Source: Cheilinus undulatus (lineage: Eukaryota > Chordata > Actinopteri > Labriformes > Labridae). From it: 64,000 bases of DNA. The DNA is taken from assembly GCF_018320785.1 (NCBI RefSeq), contig NC_054884.1, positions 16,617,667 to 16,681,666 on the forward strand, written 5' to 3'. Of the stretch, positions 12,777 to 23,200 are shown in pieces. The notes under the pieces were generated by a model. It was not told the DNA's origin, made no database searches, and was given only the letters and a program-made list of their open reading frames with translations. A program made the translations under genes and the position numbers. Numbering within the stretch: position 1 is the stretch's first letter; each line of letters begins with the position of its first letter.

Positions 12777-14333
12777 CAGTACATTCAGAAAGTATTCATA
12801 CCCCCTTCACTTTCTCAATTTTGTTATGACGCTACAGTCAAAAAAAATGTTTTCTCAATTATCTACACAGTACCCCATCATGACAAAGCAAACACAGAAT
12901 TTTAGATTTTTTTTGCAACTTTACTAGAAATAGAAAACTGAAATATCACATTGACATAAGTATTCAGACCCTTGGCAAAAACACTTCATATTTAGTTCAG
13001 GTGCCTCCCATTTCTCTTGATCTTTGCTGAGACGTTTCTCCACCTTGATCAGTTCACCTGTGGTAAATAAAATTGACTTGACAAGATTTAGAAAGACTCA
13101 CTTCTGTACAGACAATGACAATGCATATCAGAGCAAAAACCAAGATATGAGGTCAAAGGAAGGCCTGCAGAGCTCAGAGACAGGATTGTTGCTCGGCACA
13201 AATCTGGGGAAGGATACAAAAAATTTCTGAAGCAATCATTGTTCCCAAGAGCACAGTGACCTTCATAATTCTTAAATGGAAGAAATTCGGCACAACCAGG
13301 ACTCTTCCAAGAAAGGTTTAGTGAGAGAGGTCACCAGGAATCTGATGATCCCTCTGACAGAGCTCCAGAGATCCTATGTGGAAATGGGAGAAAGTGTTCT
13401 ATCTCCACAGAGTGGCTATGGACAAAAGCCTCACATCAGTGCAAAACACATGAAAGCCAACTTGGAATTTGCAACAAAGCCTTTGCCAAGCCAAGAAGGC
13501 TTCATGTGTTTTGCTCTTATCTCAGCAAAGATCCAAAAAAACTGGAGGCGTCTAAGCTAAATTTCAAGTGTTGTTGCAAAGGGTCTAAATATGTCATCAT
13601 GATATTTCAGTTTTTCGTTGTAAAAAATTTGCACAAATTTAAAAAATTCTGTATTCCCTTTGTCTATATGGGGTACTGAGTGTTGATTAATGAGAATAAA
13701 AAATGGACAGTGCTTAACAAATTTATTAGACCACCTGTCATATTTGTCTCAGAGACCATCCAGCATCATGAAGTGCTTTAATGCGGACTCTTTCATTTTC
13801 AGTGAGCTCTCCACGTTTTACTATTTTGAACAGGAAAGAGGAATTTCAAACTGAATTCACCCAAATTTGAGCCAGCTCACTGGGCTTCTCTGAGAAGTCA
13901 GAAATGAATCAAGCATAACATTCAACCACTAAAACTCCTTTTTCTGTTCAAGAATGCAAGTAAATAACTATAGTTTGACATATTAATCAAGAAATAATAA
14001 TGTGCTTTACTATTTTTTTCAGTTTTTTTGTAAATCAGTACATTTGAAAATTCATGGATAACAATAGTAATTATATTTTAGCATTAAAAACATCATTTGG
14101 GTCAAAGAGCTTCTACATATTGGTGTATTAACCATTGCAGAAACATAAAAAATGATTTTGCTAATTACCAATGCTGTTAATTTAGGGCAGCTGTGGCATA
14201 AACCTTACTTTGGTTAGGGTTAGGGTGGTCTGATAAGTTTCTTAAGCACTGTATTTTTTAGACAGTAGCCTCAGGCTGCAGCATAACAAAATTGAAAAAA
14301 TTAAGGGGGTTTGAATACTTTCTGAATACACTG
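12777..14333 (+). mobile_element. Tc1-like element, decayed, split by a nested element
   Basis: Left end TA-CAGTACATTCAGAAAGTATTCA and right end GAATACTTTCTGAATACACTG-TA are inverted copies of each other. Plus-strand transposase relics lie between about 13150 and 13556, for example EIRHNQDSSKK, then TELQRSYVEMGE and AKHMKANLEFA, which follow the order of the N-terminal half of Tc1 transposase. The catalytic core is gone. A second element is inserted at 13708-14251; without it the host copy is about 1.0 kb. Confidence 0.88.
13708..14251. mobile_element. Nested non-autonomous Tc1-like element
   Basis: The ends are CAGTGCTTAACAAATTTATTAG and its inverted counterpart CTGATAAGTTTCTTAAGCACTG, with TA on the right and a mutated GA on the left. 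Most of its sequence matches the terminal part of the larger element at 41947-43344, including the AGAGACCATCCAGCATCATGAAG block, so this is an internally deleted relative. It contains only a fragment of the transposase start region. Confidence 0.85.
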
Positions 14334-14847
14334 TATGTGTACTTACCACTGTTGTCAATTCATGAATGACTGTCTCAGATTTAAGGAGAAAAGCTGTTTT
14401 CAAGGGCAGAGTATTCTAGCTTGTTCCTCCAGTGGATGTGAGCTATGCGCAAAGCATTTTGGGAGCCTGGAGCAGCACAAGCACAGGAGGCATCTGCACT
14501 TTTAAACATCTTTTATCTCTGGATGTGTTACATTTATCTGCAAAAAAGGAAACATTGGTTTGCTGTGTGGCACCTGCATCTTATGTTCAGTTTTAGTAAA
14601 AGGACAGCATTCAGTAGGCGGTACTGGTACAGTTCAGACCGGGGTTGTGGACTTGAACTGATGAAAATGACTGATTTGTTTAACTGACTTATAATTCTGG
14701 AGAGATCTAACTGTAACCAATTAAAATGCGATTCGCCTACTCTGCCAGCACCATAGGGTTTTATTTATTCAACAGTAAACCACTGTTTTCCTTTCAAGGA
14801 TGAATTTTACTCAACAAGGGAGAAAAGCTGTTAAAAATGGCCTTTCT

Positions 14848-15030
14848 GGGGGCGCAGATGGCCTACAAGTTTAAGGTGGGCCCCATGTACATATTCAGCC
14901 CTTGTTCAAATCTGGCCTGTGGCACTTTCCTGCATGTCTCTCCTCAACTCTTTCATCCTTGTTTCCTATTCTATCCACTGTCCTCCACTGTCATTAGAGG
15001 AATAAAAGCCCAAAAATAAATCTTAAAAAA
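14848..15030 (+). repeat. tRNA-derived SINE
   Basis: It begins GGGGGCGCAGATGGCC and has a B-box-like GTTCAAATCTGG near 14908. A conserved body follows (CTGTGGCACTTTCCTGCATGTC), then a tail GAGGAATAAAAGCCCAAAAATAAATC ending in A residues. This is the layout of an abundant fish SINE with a tRNA-derived head. Its B box is not a tRNA gene: no cloverleaf follows. Confidence 0.85.
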
Positions 15031-16149
15031 GGGCCTTTCAGGTTGATGCTAAGAGTGGCCTTGGAATACTGTCGGAACAGCTGAGCTAATATGTTTAGAA
15101 AAATAGCCTGGACAGACAACAAAAACGTTCCTCTGGCCTTGGCTATTGCTAGCACAGAGGAATTTGAAAATGTCGACTATATAGAAAATAATTCTGTATT
15201 AATGTTAAAGATATTTTATTTTGATAATAACAGGAGAGCTTGCAATTTTGATATCAGCTAGAGTTATATGGTTTTGGGGCATAAGCCTGAATGTGGTCCT
15301 TAAAGTATACCTTCAACTGTTCAAACACTTTTAGCCTGAAGTATTTTTGTTTGAAAAGGATAAAAAGTGGGTCTGAAAAGAATTGACTTTAAATCGATAG
15401 ACTTAGAGATGTTGGCAAATATCCACGTTGGGTGAAAAACATCAATATCCAAGTTAAGATTTCTGTTGGAGATGAGAGTTGTGATCACTCAGTAGGAAAA
15501 AAAAGAAATACATCATTTCAAAAAAAATGTATCACTTAATGGTACTGAATCTTTAAGAGCAGCAAAAGATCACATTGAGGCAAAGGCCTAGCATTACCAT
15601 AAGTAAAACCCCGAATAATATGTCTTAAGTCATTCTATCAATATTTCATACATACGTCTCCCAGCTACACTGAACTGAAATAATAAATGAAGTGCAGAGA
15701 AGTTGTGAAGCTCTGGAAAGAAAACTCAGATGTAGATGCTCTTGAAGTTGCTCCAATTCAATTTTTCCTTTCACTTTGAAGAGATCAGAGACCACTCACT
15801 CTGTGCGATGCTGTGTAATTGCAATTTTGTGGACCTAGTGAAAATGGGCCACTGTGAATCTTCTCAAATCTTTAGCTGAAGCACCAACCTTCACATGGCC
15901 CATAAATCCCGGTAAAATAGCCTATAGGTGTCTATGCGAAGAGAGATGAATGAGTGAGAGCCGCGCTCTGATTACCATCTGTCTCCCTGCGATCGTCAGT
16001 GCCACCATGGGCTGACGAGGCGTTCTTTAAGATGATGTTTACTCCGTCTGCACACACACACCACACAGAATATGAATGTAACAACATGCATTATAGATCT
16101 GAGATCACAACTCCAGCAATCCCAGACTGTGATTAAAAAGGAGCTTGTT
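15031..16149. other. Non-coding, no gene recognised
   Basis: Ordinary non-coding sequence with short frames. Around 15780-16130 it becomes less repetitive and leads into the motif cluster described next. Confidence 0.4.
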
Positions 16150-16260
16150 TTGTTTTATCAGCCCTCTCCGCTTCCCTTATCAGCTCATTTGCATAATTAA
16201 CAGTGGCTGACGCGTCCTCTCAAGCAACTGGCGCCGGGATTTCTGCTGCTTGGGATTCTG
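16150..16260. promoter_or_regulatory. Candidate enhancer core (POU/homeobox/GATA motifs)
   Basis: A compact non-repetitive stretch holds a GATA-type CTTATCAG (16176-16183), a perfect octamer ATTTGCAT (16187-16194, the POU-factor site) and an overlapping homeobox-type TAATTA (16194-16199), followed by CpG-containing sequence. Motif content alone cannot prove function. Lying in or near the large upstream intron of rhbdl1, it could act on that gene or a neighbour; this is inference. Confidence 0.3.
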
Positions 16261-16734
16261 TCCTACTTCCCCATGTCACTGCGACCCCTTTTTACGCATT
16301 GAATGAAGCAGAAGGTGCGCTGTGCTGCATTCTGTATCACATCTTAATGCAGCTTTAACACTTCTAAACAGCGGATGGTTATACTGTATATTTATTATAC
16401 TTTGTTGTTGGCATTTTTTTGGTCACACTTGAATTGTTTCCTCACATACACCCTTTACATACTCCCTGCCTCTGATATTTCTTTGAGTTACGTGTTCTAT
16501 ATGCTCTAAACATATTTTCAATCTTTATTCATAGCACGAGTAAAACCAACATTCTTTTTTCTAATAGAAAGTGAATTCAAATGAAACACATAAAAAATGA
16601 GAATGAATGTTGAATGTTCATAAAGGTGGCATGATGTGTCTGTAACATTGTCTTGTGACCAGCACCAAAGAAGAAGAGCATTTGCACTTAAACGCAGCAC
16701 TTGCGCACTTTGCCTCACTCAAGGTCACATTCAT

Positions 16735-17205
16735 GTGTTCTACTCACCATGGACTTAGAGGTCTCATATTAGGCCCCTGGCCTGTCTACAATCCCCCCAA
16801 GAATCAGAAAATGTTAGCTGAACAAGCCGTTCTCAGATTTTCCCCTCATGATGTCATGTGGGGAGTTAGCACCGCCCCCAGGTTTGGTTGGCCCTCCTCG
16901 CTTGGAAGAAAGTTCCACCCTCCTCTCCTGATCCTCCTCTCAGCTGCCAGCTTAGAGGAAGTTCAGGAGAGCCACATCCATTTCCTGAGAGGGGCATGGT
17001 CAGGGGCGGAGTCAGACAGCTCATTAATATTTAAAGCCACAGACACAGAAACAGCTCAATCTGAACAGAGATGAAACAGAGGCTTTTTAGACATGCAAAA
17101 TCCAGTACTGGAGTTTTTTTTTAAGCAACAAACTTCACAGGCATGTTTGGGGACCTCTGAGACCAATATAAACTTGTATTAAAGGTAAAATATGTGACCT
17201 TTAAA
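16735..17205. repeat. Dispersed repeat, probably non-autonomous DNA transposon
   Basis: The phrases GGTCTCATATTAGGCCCCTGG, CTCATTAATATTTAAAGCCACAGACACAG and a closing GGTAAAATATGTGACCTTTAA are familiar from a dispersed fish repeat. The 139-residue frame at 16655-17074 crosses it and is not considered a gene. Class and exact ends are not certain. Confidence 0.5.
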
Positions 17206-19091
17206 ACAAGCAAGTTTAAGTTAAAACATCTTTAAAGAATTTAGCTGGTTGTCAATCATATAAAATCACTGCAGATTGGGCTTTGTTGTTGCCATGTTAA
17301 ATTTCAAGTAGATTTTATGCTTCACAGTAATTTAGACAAGGTATGCTTGTTTGTCATAGCGAACTATTTTAAGAAGGAAATGAAACTGTACAAGTGATGT
17401 GAAATGTCAAAAAAAGTGTTACTGCTAAAGGGGGCTGCCTGTAAAACTAAAGTGTGGGGATATCACAAAAGTGGCCTTATCAAACTTCAGTTAGTCAGAC
17501 TGGAATTGCTGGTATATATAGCTGTGGGACAGTCCATGAAAAAGATGATTCAGTATGATCGTTCCTTGTGTATTTTCTTGGCCACTGTCCAAATCACAGA
17601 TCTCAGATTATGTATCCCCTATGAATATTGATAGTCTAACTTGTCCATGCACAGTGTTTTCTTGTTTATTATCTATTTTTGGTCTGCTTTTTTTGTCTAC
17701 ATCAGACAGAAGATTGTAGGAATTTTAAACTTTGGTTTCAGGACTTTTTCTTACACTGTTTCAAAGATCATGGCTGATCTAAGGAAAATATTTAATTTTG
17801 GAGTTGATTACAAAAAGAGCTGTAACTTTTTAAATATTTATTAGATGCTTTTAAGATAATTTGAATGACGTGGAGGCAGGAACATTTGGCTGTGGATGTC
17901 TGATATATCCATGATTGTGGTTGATTTGATAAATACCTGCAGCTTACTTGTCATTCTATGTCTTTATTGTTTCATAGCCATGTATTTTGTATCATGTTGG
18001 CATGTGTGGCTGCTTGTTGACTGTCAAAAAACATATCTAACTGTGTTTTTGCCTGTCTTAGCTTAATGAAAAAGAGATTTTTAATCTCAGAAAGTGTTTC
18101 CTGGTCAGAAATAAGGTCAAATCAAAGATAATAAAAGTCAAAAAGAAGAATCTTTGGTATGAATAAAAGAAAATTATTGTCCTCAAAAGGTTCATCCTCT
18201 CATTCATCCTTGCTTATATCAGAGTTCACTCTGGGATAGACTTTTATGACTGCAGCTTCCACTTAGAAAATCCAGTGCATCCTTTGTCAATAACACTGCT
18301 CTTTGGTTCCTGTTCTTTGTTTAGACACACTTGGCTACCAATTGAAACAACTGAAAATACTCTGCTATTTCACTAACTTTTATTTATATCTAATTGATTT
18401 GATTCTTCTATAACTTGGCTTTAGTGAAAGAATAAACACAAAGATAATAATTTGGAGTCCCATAGAGACTGTTTGCAAAAGAGATATATTTTACATTCTG
18501 ATCTGCCTTATTAGACCAGCTGTAACAAAGTCAGTGTTAATTCTGATTAGCTAATGGTACAGAATAAATCATCGTTACATTCAGCTCACATTGCTAGAAA
18601 TACAAGGTTACTCAGGGCACCTTACCCTGCCTCCTCTTCCCTCACCCTCCTGCTAAGCTCTCATTTCACACTTATCTTGTGTTCTCTTCACAGTCTCATG
18701 TGTAATGCCGGCACCAGGAGTAGTTGTCTTTTTGAAGTTGAAATTATAAGTGGTGCCATGGCAGCACTGTCACCACCTGGAGTTTGCATGTACAGAACGT
18801 GGGTCTGTTGAAGGTGGTGTTGATGTTTGGGCTGTGATGGCCATGTGGTAGGGACGGTAAGATAATGAATGTCTCCATGATGTCATGGTGGGCTGTTGGA
18901 TCACTGTTTAGTCCTCTGGAGGTGTCATGGGATTAACTGAACAAAACAACAGCAGTGGGGGGGTTGAAAACCCTGGTGAAGGGCTGCCTTCTTAGTGTCA
19001 GTCATTCTGCACTGTTGATTTGTGGGGGTCAGTATTAAGAGCTTAATTGCAGCCAGAGATTTCTTTACTGAGTGCTTCTTGTACATACACA
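17206..19091. other. Non-coding, no gene recognised
   Basis: AT-rich sequence with short frames. I recognise neither a repeat family nor a coding exon. Confidence 0.45.
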
Positions 19092-19811
19092 ATACAGGCC
19101 AAAGCATTTGTCCACACTTTATTGAATTCAGGTGTTTTAACCAGACCCGTAGCTACAGGTGTATGAAGTCATATATTAGAAATTGGAAGCATTTAGGAGT
19201 AACAGCAACTCAGCCACAAAGTAGAAGGCCACGTAAAATCAGAGATGGGTCAACTACTGCTAAAGCACATGCTGCATAAAAGTTGCTATTGCTCTGCTGA
19301 TTTGATAGCTAAACTTCCACTGGCATTAATGTAAGCACAAAAACTTTGTGGCTTGAGCTTCATGAAATGGCTTTCCATGGCATCAGCATGAAATGGAGGG
19401 GTGTGAAACACACCGACCCTGGACCATGGCGCAGACAAAGCTACGCTTCCAAGTCGTGGCAACAATTTGGGAATGCCCTTTCCTATTCCAACATGACTGT
19501 GCTCAAGTGCACAAAGCAAGAACTATAAAGACATGGTTGGATGAGTTTGCTGTGGAGGAACTTAACAGAACCCTGGAATGGAGATTGTGAGCCAGGCATT
19601 CTCGCCCAACACCAGTGCCTGACCTCATAAATGGATGGGCACAAATTCCCACAAAAAAACTGAAAAATCCTGTAGAAAGCCTCCCCAAGAAGAGTGGAAG
19701 CTGTAATAGCTGCAAAAGCGGGGGGCAACTCCATATGAAAGTACATGTATTTGAATGCAGTCTCATTACAGTGCCTGTAATGTTGAAATGGCCAAATATT
19801 TTTGTCCATAT
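19092..19811 (+). mobile_element. Tc1-like element, internally deleted
   Basis: The start (CAGGCCAAAGCATTTGTCCA) and end (GCCAAATATTTTTGTCCATATAG) are inverted, diverged copies. Inside, plus-strand relics of transposase keep the usual order: a piece around ACTCAGCCACAAAGTAGAAGG, one around CCATTCCATG-like and GACTGTGCTCAAGTGCACAAAGC (the second catalytic Asp region), then AAAGCCTCCCCAAGAAGAGTGG near the C-terminus. Several stops, so dead. About 0.72 kb against 1.2-1.6 kb for complete relatives. Confidence 0.85.
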
Positions 19812-20239
19812 AGTTCATCTTGTGTTTGCACTTAAGAGACTTGACCAGGGCAAAAGTTTGTCTTACCAGAAGCAGCCCAGCAGAAGTAGCCCAGCAACAG
19901 TTGCTATGAGAGAAGGCTCTCTGATTGGTAGATCAGCAGAACAATCAGAGGGCTGATTAGATAATACTCATTAGAGGAGACTTGCCATCTTCATATAGTC
20001 AGCTGTTAGTGTTTAAATACAGGTGTGTCCTCAGCAGCTTTGTCTGTAGTAAAGAATGCATGTGTAATGTAATCTGGGTGTAAAATTAAAGGGCATGTGA
20101 AGGTCAGCTGATGTAGCAGTGTTTCCGTGGTTTAATACTCAGACATATTTAAAAAATAAAGCGCTGAGAGGAAGGTGACTCGTGCTGCTGTGTGATGACT
20201 AATCTGACTCTCTCTTTGTTTCTCCTTCTGCTCTTAAAT

Positions 20240-20274
20240 GATGTCCATCTCTCTCTCTCGCTCTCTCTCTGCAG
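20240..20274 (+). repeat. (CT)n tract serving as splice-acceptor polypyrimidine tract
   Basis: A CT microsatellite interrupted by one CG runs directly into the GCAG acceptor of the first visible rhbdl1 exon, so a length-variable repeat forms the polypyrimidine tract. Confidence 0.8.
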
Positions 20275-23200
20275 GCTCCCTGACAGTGTCCATCACCGAC
20301 ATGCGCGCTCCTGTGGTGGGGGGCTCAGGGGGGGTCTACGCTCTGTGCTCAGCGCATCTGGCCAACGTTGTCATGGTAACCGCCATCATCACTTCCATTG
20401 TTAGACCTGATTTTTCACTAGAGAAGAAATGTCAGATCTCTCTGCATGATGTGAGACGGACCTCCTATCCCTCCTCTTCTTTTTACTTTTATTCTTCACC
20501 AAAAATTTATTTCCTGCCACAGTTGGATCACTTTAATGTGATTCTTGTTTTTTATTGCTTAGAAGTTTTTGGGAAACTTCCACTAAATTTCCCATGCGAC
20601 CTCTTTATATAGGCATGCTGATGAGATTTCCTCTGGTATCTTATTAAGATAAGCCATAACATTTATGCACTGTTCTTATTGTTTTTATCGCTCCATGTGA
20701 GTTGAGGGAGTTTCCATGCTCTGATACTATTTGTTATAATTATTTTTATTTGTGCTCTTTGGGAAGAAAAAGCAGTGAACTCGCATGATGCACTTTGTTT
20801 GCTAATTTCTGCCCTTATTTGTGTTTTCATTATAAGGCCTCAGCGTGAAATGCCTTCCACGTTCTCCGGCAGTGTTACATCTGATGAATCACTTTAACTA
20901 ATGTGGCCGCCACTCACTGGGCAGCAGAGACGCCAACAGGGATAGAAATCAGAGTACAGTGACAGACCCAGAGCACAGACTCAGTAACAGTATGCTCCGA
21001 GCGGCTAACAGACAGCTTATTTGGCTTGTTGCTCTTGTTGTTGGGAAATCCTTCAAGGGACGTCTTAGCTCTCCTCTGATTAGGTTTTTTTCAAGCTCAC
21101 AAGGAAGTCTTGTCCAGTCTTGATCCCGTATGTTCCCAGGCCATCTGCCATCAAGCATCATCGTCTGTGTTTGCTAGGGAGACATTTTTAGGTTGAGTGA
21201 AGTTTGAGGCTCTACTTGAGCTCAGGATGTGACTCTTTGAGAGTGTGGCAGCTCCAGAAAAAAAAAACATCTTGGAAATTCAACTTTTGACACTAAACTT
21301 GTCCAAACATTTTAAATATTTGTTAAAAGGAGACCTGATATTAACCCTCTGGTACCATTCAAATTTACTACCCTAATAGGCCATTCAGGAAAAAAATTTC
21401 CAATGTGAACATTTATCAAGAAATTACATAAGAATATTTCCCCTATGTTTTCAGTTGGTTATTTTCATCAACTCCTGGCATGGCAAAAACTACCAAATAT
21501 TGAATTTGGGGGGATTTTAACCCTTTAAATGTCTTTTTTTATACCTTATATATAAACACACACACAAGGGTATATTAGCTACTTTAGACGGCTACTTGCA
21601 AGTAATCTAAACAGGTTAGGCATAAATATGCTGTCCTTGTTTCATATGGCAATTTTTTTTTTCAGATTTTTAACATTTTTAAGACCCACTGATGCTAAAT
21701 CTACAAGACTGGAATATTCTTTATAAGTATACATTCAGCATGACTGTTTATGGCTTTACAATGGCAACCTGTTCACAAAATCTGATCTAATCCTTATTTC
21801 ACTTGGCCTGGGATCAGTGCACCGAGTCCAGAGAGGAGATGAGTGAGAGAAAAGAGAGGGAGAGGAGGATCCTGCGGAGATTTATTCCAGACTGCTGCAC
21901 TATTACTGCTCAAACTGCTATAAACCCTCACCTGCTGAGTGAAAACTTGACTTTTAAGCACATGTCTGAGCCTCAACAGTCGTTCTCCTGCATGTCCGTT
22001 CACTCTGAATGTCCCTGACATCCATGCATGTCATGAATGGGGCCATCTCTATGCGTATATTTGATGCCTTTTAGCACTGCACCAAGACTAAAAATGCCGA
22101 CTTCTCATGTAATAGGACAGCCTGTATCCAGATTAGAATTAAATGTTCGGTTACAGAGAATCTGTTTTATTGTTATGAGAGGAATTTTTACAATTTGACA
22201 AGAGCTGGAGTTACATATGCTAAAGGATTTATAAACAATGTCCCGTTTAAACGTAAGTGACCGAGACCATAATTGCACTTCTTGTTGACATAAAATTAAA
22301 TTGTATGTAAGCCAATCTAGTTGATATTAGTTTGGAATCAAATTTTTTTATAATGAGGGATTAAATCAGGACAGGACCAACCAGTAGTGATCAAATGTTT
22401 TAAATGACATGCTGACAGTTTTTGGAATAAATGTAGGACTCCATAAAGTCATATTCATTTAGGAAAATGGCAAACACTCCAGATTTAGACCTTTTATGTT
22501 ATAACAGCCCGATGCATGTTGCTCCTCAGACCAATGCTACATGAACCAGTCATATAATCTGATTCATAATATCTACCACTGACAGTGAATTCATCATAAA
22601 ATCAGCCTTTTTAGGTTTCCTTTGGAGCATTTAGACCAAAGTATTTCCGTTACTCAGAGTCTAGTCTGTGATTTGGACATTACAAACATCTTGTTACTTT
22701 TCTTCTCGATCCTGTGAACAGATCAGCAGAACCTGACATAGATTCCTGTTTGAAACTTTTTTAAGAAAAAATTTACACAATAATGTAAGAAGATATTGGT
22801 GAATGAGGCTGATTGTTCTCCTTCCCACATCTCTCTGATTGCACCCAGATCAATCATCACTTCCCAGAGTGCATTGCACAATATGGCAGCCTACATTTGA
22901 ATCCAATGAAAATTTCTCAGAATGTAGAAATCTAACATGTTTCCTTGTACAACACTCAGGTCATAAGGCTGATATGTCTTAATATACAGGGCTTCGTCTA
23001 AGTATGGAGCCCCCATGTTGTCAACTAATAAAAATAGAGTTTATGTGTAAATTTGTACATTATGTTTACTATTCAGTGCCCAAATATTCATGATCCATGC
23101 CAGCTTGTTGGTCATGTGTGGGTGTGGATTTAAAAAAATGAGTAATGTTGCATTCATTATGCTATTTATCTTGTTGCATTCACTTGGCATATGTGGGTAC

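Noticed and set aside
14212-14226. Telomere-like GGTTAGGGTTAGGG
   Set aside because: Only two units, and it lies inside the nested Tc1-like copy where the relative at 43300-43320 has a related but shorter sequence; it is a local expansion, not telomeric DNA.
16655-17074. 139-codon frame as a new gene
   Set aside because: It runs through a dispersed repeat whose phrases are recognisable and has no domain or exon partner.
1-20274. Search for the missing upstream rhbdl1 exons (EF-hand part and first membrane helices)
   Set aside because: No splice-flanked stretch encoding the expected 'PLEMVH...LVY-AG' block was found by eye; they probably lie left of the window, though a short exon could have been missed.
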